Assembly (NCBI GenBank): GCA_043749095.1
Contig: JAYVEB010000352.1
Span: 1 to 23,173 of the forward strand
Length of the DNA stretch: 23,173 bases
Reading direction: 5' to 3'
Source: PBB1 sp043749095
Lineage (GTDB): Bacteria > Pseudomonadota > Gammaproteobacteria > Burkholderiales > Burkholderiaceae_C
In this document: in pieces, positions 7,449 through 14,101 of the stretch
How positions within the stretch are numbered: the stretch's first letter is position 1
Layout of the letters: every line of letters begins with the position of its first letter
Notes under the pieces: generated by a model
Told to the model about the DNA's origin: nothing
Seen by the model: only the letters and a program-made list of their open reading frames with translations
Database searches by the model: none
Made by a program: the position numbers and the translations under genes

Positions 7449-8174
7449 CAGCGGCACCGTCAGCCGGTCTTCGTCATGCAGCATCAAGGCCTGCGTGGCA
7501 GTGACCTTGCAGACCCAGCTCTGCATGCGCAGCGGCTGTGGCAGCGACAGGCAGCCGGGCGCGAGGACGACTGCGCAATGGCCGCCGGGGCGGCGCGCAG
7601 AGGCGTAGCGGATCCACTGCACGCCCTGCCCGCGTGCGGCTTTGGCCAGCGCATGACAGGCGCTGTAGTCCAACGGATGTATCCAGGCCTCCGCCGATGC
7701 CGACCAAGGCGTGCGCGTCAGATCGATCGCCGCACCGCGCACCTGCGCCTGAAACAGCGTGTGCTCGGTGACCAGCTCGCCATCGCGCAGCCCCGCGCTG
7801 TCCATCAGGAAACGCCAGCGCCAGTAGGCGACTTCGGTGCAGGCGGTGTCGCGCTCCTTGGCGCCGTACCAAAGACCAGGATCGCCGGCGGCGCGAAAGC
7901 GCGACGGGTGCGGTGAGCGGTAGCGGAACGGTGTCGACAACAGGTAATGCGGTGGCGGCTCGGCGCGTGGGTGGCTGCTGCGGTTGGCCGCCAGATCAGC
8001 CCGCGGCAACGGCGGCTTGCTGGCTTCCAGGATGCGCTCGATCTCGGCCTGCTCGGCCAGGCTGTCGACCAGCCGCATCGTCGCTACCCGGTGCTGCGCC
8101 TCGACGCCGCGCCACAGCAGGCCGCTGGCGGCCCGGATGTCGGTGCCGAACCAGGCGTCCTGCCAGGCCGGCAT
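7440..8174 (-). CDS. RES-domain toxin of a RES-Xre toxin-antitoxin pair
   Basis: A 244-residue protein. The N-terminal part has the wording common to long RES proteins (LWRGVEAQH 20-28, LVDSLAEQAEIE 35-46, KPPLP 53-57), and the RES core runs from about 80 (LLSTPFRYRSPHPSRFR). Candidate active-site residues are R92/R94, Y103 in GLWYGA, E114 in TEVAYWRW and S192 in RYASAR. RES toxins degrade NAD+ and stop growth until the antitoxin binds them. The ATG at 8174 overlaps the antitoxin stop as TGATG, so translation is coupled and antitoxin comes first. The frame remains open upstream to 8300, but only inside the antitoxin gene. All core residues look present, so the toxin seems intact. The gene converges on the MetH gene, with only 15 bases between. 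Confidence 0.88.
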   Translation of the reverse strand: MPAWQDAWFGTDIRAASGLLWRGVEAQHRVATMRLVDSLAEQAEIERILEASKPPLPRADLAANRSSHPRAEPPPHYLLSTPFRYRSPHPSRFRAAGDPGLWYGAKERDTACTEVAYWRWRFLMDSAGLRDGELVTEHTLFQAQVRGAAIDLTRTPWSASAEAWIHPLDYSACHALAKAARGQGVQWIRYASARRPGGHCAVVLAPGCLSLPQPLRMQSWVCKVTATQALMLHDEDRLTVPLGG

Positions 8175-8554
8175 CACATCGGCGCGCGCATGCTGTCCAG
8201 GTAGGCGACGGTGGCGACCAGCCCCTGCACGCTCTGGATCAGCGCGCTCGGCGTGCCGTTCAGCGCCTCGTTGTGGCTGCGCATCCAGGCCAGGCGGCAC
8301 GGCTCGTCGATGCCGACCAGGGCGTCGAGCGAACGGTACAGGCGCACCAGCAGGGCCGCCAGCTCGCCCTCCTTCGACGCGGGCACCAGACCGCGCTCGC
8401 CGCGCGACACCCGCGAGACCGTCGCTTCGCTGACACCAATGACCTTGGCCAGCGCCGCGCCGGTCAGGCCCAGCAACGCTGCGGCGCGGCCGGTGGCCTT
8501 GGCCAGTACGGTGGCGGCGTCGATATGAACGGCAGGGTCGGCAAAGGCCGGCAT
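8174..8554 (-). CDS. Xre/MbcA/ParS-type antitoxin with DUF2384 toxin-binding domain
   Basis: A 126-residue protein. Residues about 15-60 form a helix-turn-helix of the Xre type (ALAKVIGVSEATVSRVSRGERG), and the C-terminal half is the DUF2384 toxin-binding domain (RLYRSLDALVGID, NEALNGTPSALIQSVQGLV, VAYLDSMRAPM). It should bind and neutralise the RES toxin encoded just downstream and repress its own promoter. The ATG at 8554 is preceded by AAGGAG, 6 bases away, on the minus strand. An upstream extension to 8680 is open but has no ribosome site and would run through the promoter. The gene is divergent from ubiA, with 101 bases between. Confidence 0.9.
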   Translation of the reverse strand: MPAFADPAVHIDAATVLAKATGRAAALLGLTGAALAKVIGVSEATVSRVSRGERGLVPASKEGELAALLVRLYRSLDALVGIDEPCRLAWMRSHNEALNGTPSALIQSVQGLVATVAYLDSMRAPM

Positions 8555-8579
8555 GACAGGCTCCTTGGTTATTTCATTT

Positions 8580-8593
8580 GAAAGATTACTTTC
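8580..8593. promoter_or_regulatory. palindrome GAAAG-N4-CTTTC, candidate Xre operator
   Basis: A perfect 5-bp inverted repeat with a 4-base spacer, in an AT-rich patch between the divergent antitoxin and ubiA genes. It covers the proposed -10 of the antitoxin promoter, the usual place for an autoregulatory Xre-type repressor to bind. No second copy was found. Confidence 0.45.
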
Positions 8594-8611
8594 GGATTGT
8601 TCCAATTGCAA
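8583..8611 (-). promoter_or_regulatory. promoter of the Xre-RES operon
   Basis: On the minus strand TTGCAA (8611-8606) and TAATCT (8588-8583) are separated by exactly 17 bases. The transcript would start about 20 bases before the antitoxin ribosome site. The hexamers match consensus only moderately (4 of 6 and 3 of 6), so the main support is the spacing and the overlap with the palindrome noted separately. Confidence 0.45.
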
Positions 8612-8655
8612 GCGTGAGGGTACCCGCCTGTTTGTCCACCACGACAATTCCACCC

Positions 8656-9537
8656 ATGTCTTCGTTGCCCGCCCCTTCACGGCTGTCGCTGTACCTCGAC
8701 CTGATCCGCTGGAACCGACCCGCGGGCAGCTACCTGCTGCTGTGGCCGACGCTGTCGGCGCTGTGGCTCGCGGCCGGCGGCTTCCCGGGCTGGCACCTGC
8801 TGGCGGTGTTCACGCTGGGCACGGTGCTGATGCGGAGTGCCGGGTGCTGCGTCAACGACGTCGCCGACCGCGAGTTCGATCGGCATGTGAAGCGCACCGC
8901 CGAACGGCCGGTGACACGCGGCGCGATCAGCGCGCGCGCGGCGCTGGCGTTCGGCGCAACGCTGGCCTTCACTGCCTTTTTGCTGGTGCTGACCACCAAC
9001 CCGCCGACGGTGCTGTGGAGCGTTGCGGCGCTCGCAGTGACGCTGCTCTACCCTTACACCAAACGCTTCTTTTCGATGCCGCAAGCGGTGCTGGGCGTGG
9101 CGTTCAGCTTCGGCATCCCGATGGCGTTCTCAGCCGTGCGCGGCGTGGTGCCTGCCGTCGCCTGGGCGCTGCTGCTCGGCAACCTGTGCTGGGTGCTGGC
9201 CTACGACACGGAGTACGCAATGGTCGACCGCGACGACGACCTGAAGATCGGCATCCGCACCTCGGCGATCACGCTGGGGCGCTTCGATGTCGCCGCGGTG
9301 ATGGCGTTCTATGCGGCCTACCTTGCACTGTGGGCCGCCATCGGAGTGCATCTGGGCATGGGCGTGGCGTACTTCGCCGGAATCACTACCGCCGCCGCCT
9401 TGGCCGGCTGGCATTTCACGCTGATCCGCGACCGGTCGCGCGACGGCTGCTTCCGCGCCTTCCGCGTCAACCACTGGGTCGGACTGACGGTGTTCGCCGG
9501 GGTAGTGACAAACGCCCTGTGGCGCGCAGCACCCTGA
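8656..9537 (+). CDS. ubiA: 4-hydroxybenzoate polyprenyltransferase
   Basis: A 293-residue integral membrane prenyltransferase with about eight to nine hydrophobic segments. It attaches the polyprenyl tail to 4-hydroxybenzoate in ubiquinone biosynthesis. Both Asp-rich, Mg-diphosphate-binding motifs are clear: NDVADREFD at 67-75 (N67, D68, D71, D75) and YDTEYAMVDRDDD at 183-195 (D184, D191, D194). LIRWNRPAGSYLLLWPT at 17-32 is typical of UbiA. The ATG at 8656 fits the family N-terminus; a start at 8578 would add 26 residues through the Xre operator and is unlikely. It is the only ubiquinone gene in the window. No strong ribosome site is visible. Confidence 0.93.
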   Translation: MSSLPAPSRLSLYLDLIRWNRPAGSYLLLWPTLSALWLAAGGFPGWHLLAVFTLGTVLMRSAGCCVNDVADREFDRHVKRTAERPVTRGAISARAALAFGATLAFTAFLLVLTTNPPTVLWSVAALAVTLLYPYTKRFFSMPQAVLGVAFSFGIPMAFSAVRGVVPAVAWALLLGNLCWVLAYDTEYAMVDRDDDLKIGIRTSAITLGRFDVAAVMAFYAAYLALWAAIGVHLGMGVAYFAGITTAAALAGWHFTLIRDRSRDGCFRAFRVNHWVGLTVFAGVVTNALWRAAP

Positions 9538-9645
9538 GAGCGTCGCGCGCGGCACGGCGTGTCTGGTTCCGCCACGGTGGTCTTCTGGCTGTGGGCGTCG
9601 CCCAGCATGCGCTTGAGCAGCGCGACACGCGCTATCGTGGCGTCA

Positions 9646-9707
9646 TGTGTCGCTCCCGGCCGTCGATTGCATCGCCGACCGGGAGCCTGTGTCGACCCGT
9701 GTGTCGA
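9646..9707 (+). repeat. three direct copies of TGTGTCG before mntR
   Basis: Exact copies lie at 9646-9652, 9688-9694 and 9700-9706. The last two extend to the 8-mer TGTGTCGA. Start-to-start distances are 42 and 12 bases, close to whole turns of the helix. The first copy and the second flank the hairpin. They may be binding sites for a regulator of mntR, but a chance origin is possible. Confidence 0.35.
9652..9686. repeat. long imperfect hairpin upstream of mntR
   Basis: GCTCCCGG (9652-9659) is matched exactly by CCGGGAGC (9679-9686). Inside, CCGTCG and CGCCGA pair at four of six positions around the loop ATTGCAT. It ends 44 bases before the mntR start, and there is no T-run. It could be an RNA hairpin in the mntR leader or an operator. 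Confidence 0.45.
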
Positions 9708-9730
9708 ACCGAATGGAAGGGGTTAGCACG

Positions 9731-10162
9731 ATGTCGGAGGTGACAGCGACGAAACGGCGCGCGGCTGCCTTCCTGCGCATGCGCGAAGCGCATCGGAACG
9801 AAGCCGCCGAAGACTACGTCGAGCTGGTGGGCGACCTGATCGCCGCGACCGGCGAAGCGCGTCTGACCGATCTGGCCGCGCATCTCGGCGTCTCGGCCGC
9901 GACGGCGTCCAAGGTCGTGCACCGGTTGCAATTGGCCGGGCTGCTCGAGAGCCTCCCGTACCGCTCGATTTTCCTGACCGAACGCGGCGAGGCGGTGGCT
10001 GCTGCGTCCCGGCATCGGCATGCCATCGTGCGTGAATTCCTGCGTGCGATCGGCGTCAGCGACTCGACTTCCGAAGCAGATGCCGAAGGCATGGAACACC
10101 ACGTCAGCGACGAAACGTTGGCGGCCCTGGCGCGAACGACCAGGATGCTCAAACCGAAGTAG
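9731..10162 (+). CDS. mntR: manganese-responsive transcriptional regulator
   Basis: A 143-residue DtxR-family protein. The winged helix-turn-helix spans about 43-85 (LTDLAAHLGVSAATASKVVHRL) and a metal-binding and dimerisation region follows. All six manganese ligands known from Bacillus subtilis MntR (D8, E11, H77, E99, E102, H103) fall here at a constant offset of 20: D28, E31, H97, E119, E122 and H123. It lacks the SH3-like third domain of iron-type DtxR, which also points to manganese. The ATG at 9731 follows GGAAGGGG by 8 bases; an ATG at 9713 would add six residues. It converges on a SitABCD-type importer operon with 68 bases between, and a palindrome in that operon's promoter resembles an MntR site, so it likely represses the importer when manganese is sufficient. 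Confidence 0.9.
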   Translation: MSEVTATKRRAAAFLRMREAHRNEAAEDYVELVGDLIAATGEARLTDLAAHLGVSAATASKVVHRLQLAGLLESLPYRSIFLTERGEAVAAASRHRHAIVREFLRAIGVSDSTSEADAEGMEHHVSDETLAALARTTRMLKPK

Positions 10163-10230
10163 GACGGTGGCTCTTTCATTCACAAGCCGTTCGCCCGTTC
10201 GACGGCCGCCGGAAACCGCAAGATGACGGT

Positions 10231-11097
10231 TCAACAGGTGCCGGATACCTCAGCGGAACGTTGGGTCCGCCGCCGATAACTGGCTTGCGCCTGGCTGACA
10301 GCCAGTGCCGTGAGGAAAACCGCGGCCTGCACCATCACGATCGTCGGCCCGGTCGCGGCGTCGAGGTGGAAACTGGCAATCGTGCCGACCACACAGGAAA
10401 AAACAGCCGCAGCAACCGCGATGAGGGTCAGTCTGCCGAACTGCTTGGCCAACAGAAACCCGATGGCGCCAGGGGTGATCAGCATGGCGATGACCAGGAT
10501 GACACCGACGGCCTTCAGCGAAGCCACGATGGCCAGCGCGACGAGCGCCAGCAATCCGTAGTGCAGCAGCGTGACCGACAGTCCCATGGCGCGGGCATGC
10601 GCGGGATCAAAACAGAACAGAAGAAGGTCGCGGCGTTTGGCAATCACGATACCGCCGACCGGTATGGCGATCAGAGCGGTCTCGATCACATCCGACCAGC
10701 GCACACCCAGCATGTTCCCAAAAAGAATGTGATTGAGGTGCTGATCGGACTCCACCTTGACGAACAAGACCAGCCCCAGCGCGAACATGCCGGAGAACAC
10801 GATGGCCATGACGGAGTCTTCCTTCACGCGACAGTGTTCGCGCAGATAGGCCGAGGCTGTGGTGCAGATCAGCCCGGCAGCGAACGCACCGAATACGAGT
10901 GGGATGGACCACAGGTAAGCCAGAACGATGCCCGGCAAGACGGCATGTGAGATCGCATCGCCCATCAGCGACCAGCCCTTGAGGACAAGGTAGCAGGACA
11001 GCAGCGCGCAGACGGTTCCGACGAGGACGGCAACGACGAGACCGCGCTGCATGAACTCATGCGTCAACGGCTCGGTGATCCAACGGAGCACACTCAC
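10231..11097 (-). CDS. sitD: manganese/iron ABC transporter permease (second)
   Basis: A 288-residue membrane protein of the ABC-3 family with about eight hydrophobic segments. GDAISHAVLPGIVLAY is the family signature of metal ABC permeases, and VILVIAMLITPGAIGFLL is a conserved late helix. With the first permease it should form the channel across the inner membrane. I chose GTG at 11097 (VSVLRWITEP) because it overlaps the upstream permease stop as GTGA and follows AGGGAG; the longer open frame to 11268 is antisense noise in the preceding gene. It is last in the operon, and mntR converges on it. A divalent-metal role is firm; manganese over iron rests on the mntR neighbour. Confidence 0.87.
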   Translation of the reverse strand: MSVLRWITEPLTHEFMQRGLVVAVLVGTVCALLSCYLVLKGWSLMGDAISHAVLPGIVLAYLWSIPLVFGAFAAGLICTTASAYLREHCRVKEDSVMAIVFSGMFALGLVLFVKVESDQHLNHILFGNMLGVRWSDVIETALIAIPVGGIVIAKRRDLLLFCFDPAHARAMGLSVTLLHYGLLALVALAIVASLKAVGVILVIAMLITPGAIGFLLAKQFGRLTLIAVAAAVFSCVVGTIASFHLDAATGPTIVMVQAAVFLTALAVSQAQASYRRRTQRSAEVSGTC

Positions 11098-11960
11098 GAC
11101 GCGCTCCCTGGGGCGCGTCTGGACGCGTTCCTGCGCCAACTCGCCAGACGCCCGTGTCTGGGTGCGAAGACGAAAGCCGCGAGGAAAACAAGCGTTTGAA
11201 AAACGACGATCAGCCCGCCGGTCGCGCCGTCGAGGAAATAGCTCGCATAAGCGCCCAGGCCGCCGCACAGCACACCGACCGTGACGGCCAGCGCAATCAT
11301 GCGGTCGAAACGATCAGTCAGCAGGTAGGCGGTGGCCCCGGGTGTCACGACCATGGCGATCACGAGGATCGCGCCGACGGTCTGCAAGGCGGCGACCGTA
11401 CAGGCCGACAGCAGCACGAAGAACAGGATGCTCAGACGCAGCGGATTGATCCCGACCACCCGCGCTTGTGACTCGTCGAAAAAGACCAGCATCAGGTCTT
11501 TCCGTTTCGCGACGAGGATCACGAGAGAAACGGCCGCAATCATGACCACCTGATTTGCGTCCTCGTCTGCAATGGCAAGGATGTTGCCGTAAATCACGGA
11601 TTGCAGGTTGACCGACGTCGGGTTCATCGAGATGAGGAAAAGCCCGAAAGCGAAGAGGCTGGTGAAAATGATGCCGATGACTGCATCCTCTCGCAGCAGC
11701 GTGATGCGTTTGACAGCAAGTATCGAACCCGCCGCGAGCAATCCCGACACGAAGGCCCCCACGGCATAGGGCAGGCCCACGAGGTAAGCGATGGCGACTC
11801 CCGGGACCACGGCGTGCGAAAGCGCGTCTCCCATCAGCGCCCATCTCTTCATGATGAGATAGCAAGAGAGGAAGGCACACACGCCAGCCACCAAGGCGCT
11901 GACCCAGATGGCCTTGAACATGTAGCCGTAATGAAAAGGCTCGAGAAGCAAGTCGATCAC
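11094..11960 (-). CDS. sitC: manganese/iron ABC transporter permease (first)
   Basis: A 288-residue ABC-3 family permease with about eight membrane segments, paralogous to the next gene. Signature MGDALSHAVVPGVAIAYL falls at about 43-60, and GAILVIAMVVTPGATAYLL is the conserved late helix. The C-terminal tail is strongly basic (RHGRLASWRRNASRR) and should lie in the cytoplasm. The start is a GTG at 11960 that overlaps the ATPase stop as GTGA, so translation is coupled. Two separate permease genes of equal length match the Sit/Yfe layout rather than the single permease of ZnuB systems. Confidence 0.87.
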   Translation of the reverse strand: MIDLLLEPFHYGYMFKAIWVSALVAGVCAFLSCYLIMKRWALMGDALSHAVVPGVAIAYLVGLPYAVGAFVSGLLAAGSILAVKRITLLREDAVIGIIFTSLFAFGLFLISMNPTSVNLQSVIYGNILAIADEDANQVVMIAAVSLVILVAKRKDLMLVFFDESQARVVGINPLRLSILFFVLLSACTVAALQTVGAILVIAMVVTPGATAYLLTDRFDRMIALAVTVGVLCGGLGAYASYFLDGATGGLIVVFQTLVFLAAFVFAPRHGRLASWRRNASRRAPGSAS

Positions 11961-12916
11961 TGCTTGCCCTCGCGTTCGCGGTCGAAGATGGCCGGGTCGG
12001 CTTTCTCGCCGTAGAAAACGAGGGGCCTTTCGTCGTCGGTCAGGACGGTCACGGACCGCGTATCGGCGTCGTCATGAAGATCTCGGCCGCTCAGCCGAAT
12101 GTGGCGCAGCACGCCGCCGAAGGCGTTGGCGAGGTTGTCTTCAGTGAAGACCGCAGCGGTTTGTCCGTAGGCGAGTACCGTGCGATTGAAGAGGATGACC
12201 TGATCGCAGAAATTGGGCACCGATCCCAGATTGTGGGTGGACACGAGCATCAGGCAGCCCCGATCGCGCATGCCACGCATGAGCGCAATGATGGCGTCCT
12301 CGGTCTTGACATCGACGCCGGTGAACGGCTCGTCGAGAAGAATGACGGTGGCCTCCTGCGCCAGCGCCCGCGCGAGGAAGACGCGTTTCCTCTGGCCGCC
12401 CGAGAGTTCGCCGATCTGCCGATCGGCGAACGCGCTCATGCCGACGCGATCGAGCGCGGCGGCAACCGCTGCATGATCTGTTCTGGAAGCAATTCGCAAG
12501 GTGTTCATGTGGCCGTAGCGTCCCATCATGACCACGTCGCGCACGATCACAGGGAAGGTCCAGTCCACATCCTCGCTCTGCGGCACATAGGCCACGAGGC
12601 CGCGGGCAAGCGCTTCGCCGACGGGCAGCCCCGAGATGGCGACGCTCCCGCTGGCAGGCGTCAGGAAGCCCATCAGCGTCTTGAACAGCGTCGATTTGCC
12701 TGAGCCATTGATGCCGACGAGCGCGCAGATTGAAGATGCGCCGAGCTCGAAACTGGCGCTCTCAATGGCTCTGACGCCGTTGGCATAGGACACCGAAATG
12801 TCGCTGACGCGAAGGCCCGCCGCGGGGGATGCGATTCCCGAGCGGATGCCCGCCCGCGTTCCGCCCCCGGCCAGAGCCAGCAACGATCGGCCGAACGTGA
12901 GCACTCGGCTGATCAT
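11957..12916 (-). CDS. sitB: manganese/iron ABC transporter ATP-binding protein
   Basis: A 319-residue ABC ATPase. Walker A GINGSGKST is at 68-76, Q-loop VPQSEDVDW at 111-119, signature LSGGQRKR at 171-178, Walker B VILLDEP at 191-197, and the switch His is in STHNLG. It powers uptake through the two downstream permeases. The first 35 residues before the ATPase fold (MISRVLTFGRSLLALAGGG and on) are longer than usual, but the ATG at 12916 overlaps the sitA stop as ATGA, which supports this start. The 60-70 residue tail after the core is also somewhat long and acidic. Confidence 0.9.
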   Translation of the reverse strand: MISRVLTFGRSLLALAGGGTRAGIRSGIASPAAGLRVSDISVSYANGVRAIESASFELGASSICALVGINGSGKSTLFKTLMGFLTPASGSVAISGLPVGEALARGLVAYVPQSEDVDWTFPVIVRDVVMMGRYGHMNTLRIASRTDHAAVAAALDRVGMSAFADRQIGELSGGQRKRVFLARALAQEATVILLDEPFTGVDVKTEDAIIALMRGMRDRGCLMLVSTHNLGSVPNFCDQVILFNRTVLAYGQTAAVFTEDNLANAFGGVLRHIRLSGRDLHDDADTRSVTVLTDDERPLVFYGEKADPAIFDREREGKQ

Positions 12917-13926
12917 TGGCCGAAGCCATTCGCAATGGTTTCCACGGTGACCTCGAGAAGCTTCAAATAGGTCGGAACAGCGCCAGTCTTGGCCGAAAGC
13001 GAATCAACATACAGCACCCCGCCGTAGCGAGCCCCCGTTTCACCAGCCACCTGCCGCGCCGGCTTGTCCGACACGGTGCTCTCGCTGAAGACAACTGGAA
13101 TTTTATTCTTGCGCATCAAGTCGATCAGCCGGCGAACCTGCTGCGGCGAACCCTGCTCGTCCGCATTGATCGGCCAAAGATAAGCCTCTCGCCAACCGAA
13201 GTCGCGGGTGAGATAGCTGAACGCCCCCTCGCTGGTGACCAGCCAGCGTTGACCTTCGGGTACCTTGGAGAGGCGGGCTTTCAAAGGTGTCACGATGGCC
13301 CTGAGCTGCGCTGAGTAAGCAACCGCGTTTTTCGCATAGACGTCGGCATTTGGCGGATCCGCTTTGGCGAGCGCCTTGCGGATGTTCTCCACATAGATCA
13401 GCGCGCTGGCGGTCGACATCCAGGCATGCGGGTTGGCTTTGCCTTCGTAGGGACCTTCCTTGATCCCCATCGGCAAGATGCCTTCGGTGACGATTGCGCT
13501 GGGCACGTTCTTTACGTTATCGAAGAACTTCTCGAACCAGCGCTCGAGATTCAATCCGTTCCAGAGCACGAGGTCGGCCGATTGCACCTTCACCACATCC
13601 AGTGGAGTTGGCTGGTAGTCGTGGATCTCCGCGCCGGGTTTGGTGATTGATTCAACGATCGCGGCCGTGCCCGCGACGTTCTGGGCGATGTCCTGGATGA
13701 CCGTGAAGGTCGTCACCACGCGAAGCGGTTTCTTCGTCTGCGCGAGGGCTCGCGATCCCGTAGACAGAAAAGCAACATCGGCCGCGCAAGCGCAGACTAT
13801 GAAGCGCCGTGCCATGAATCGGAGATCGGTCGAGTGCGTCAGATTCATGGACGTGCTTTGAAGGCGGGCGAGCGACAGCTTGATTGTCGAGACAGCACAC
13901 TGGAAGCGGCGTGAAAGCCGAACCAT
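12913..13926 (-). CDS. sitA: manganese/iron ABC transporter periplasmic binding protein
   Basis: A ZnuA/SitA-family cluster A-I binding protein. The mature part begins near TKKPLRVVTTFTVIQDIAQN. Likely metal ligands are the His in GAEIHDYQP, the His in GKANPHAWMS, the Glu in VTSEGAFSYL and a late Asp in the VLYVDSLS region. No His-rich loop is present, unlike zinc-specific ZnuA. The start is ambiguous. The ATG at 13926 has a strong GAGGAG 5 bases away and lies about 30 bases from the predicted transcript start, giving 337 residues with a roughly 40-residue extension before the signal peptide. The ATG at 13815 gives a normal signal peptide (MARRFIVCACAADVAFLSTG, cleaved after RALA) and 300 residues, but has no ribosome site. 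I list the longer form. First gene of the operon. Confidence 0.88.
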   Translation of the reverse strand: MVRLSRRFQCAVSTIKLSLARLQSTSMNLTHSTDLRFMARRFIVCACAADVAFLSTGSRALAQTKKPLRVVTTFTVIQDIAQNVAGTAAIVESITKPGAEIHDYQPTPLDVVKVQSADLVLWNGLNLERWFEKFFDNVKNVPSAIVTEGILPMGIKEGPYEGKANPHAWMSTASALIYVENIRKALAKADPPNADVYAKNAVAYSAQLRAIVTPLKARLSKVPEGQRWLVTSEGAFSYLTRDFGWREAYLWPINADEQGSPQQVRRLIDLMRKNKIPVVFSESTVSDKPARQVAGETGARYGGVLYVDSLSAKTGAVPTYLKLLEVTVETIANGFGQ

Positions 13927-13962
13927 GCCCACTCCTCTCGACTCTTTCTGACGGAGCTGAAG

Positions 13963-13991
13963 AGTGTAGCCAAAGCTAAATAATCTGTCCA
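13963..13991 (-). promoter_or_regulatory. promoter of the sitABCD operon
   Basis: On the minus strand TGGACA (13991-13986) and TACACT (13968-13963) are spaced by exactly 17 bases and match the sigma-70 consensus at 5 of 6 and 4 of 6 positions. The transcript would start near 13956, about 30 bases before the ATG at 13926 and just before its GAGGAG site. This is the most convincing promoter in the window. Confidence 0.65.
13967..13978. promoter_or_regulatory. TAGC-N4-GCTA palindrome, candidate MntR operator
   Basis: TAGCCAAAGCTA (plus strand) lies within the sit promoter, overlapping the edge of the -10 and the spacer. The enterobacterial MntR box has the core TAGC-N4-GCTA inside a longer AT-rich palindrome, as I recall it for E. 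coli mntH. The core here matches exactly, but the outer arms do not extend. A repressor bound here would block RNA polymerase. Support also comes from the MntR gene that converges on the operon. Confidence 0.55.
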
Positions 13992-14101
13992 GAACGGAGC
14001 ACAGTCGCCGCCAGCACAAGCGGCAAGACTCGCCGGACTGTTACTTGAGGCGCCGCAGCGAGCCGGGTGGGCGCACCGGTTTGCCGACGACAGGCATCGC
14101 C

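Noticed and set aside
9538..9645. A possible small gene or gene remnant between ubiA and mntR
   Set aside because: Frames on both strands give no start with a ribosome site and no recognisable protein wording.
10163..10230. A terminator between convergent mntR and sitD
   Set aside because: Only a 4-bp stem could be found and there is no T-run.
10261..10950. 229-codon plus-strand frame in the sit operon
   Set aside because: Asp/Gln/His-rich product antisense to sitD, whose membrane helices and ABC-3 signature are clear.
10231..13926. Zinc uptake (ZnuABC) as identity of the importer
   Set aside because: There are two separate permeases, the binding protein has no His-rich loop, and the adjacent regulator is MntR, not Zur.
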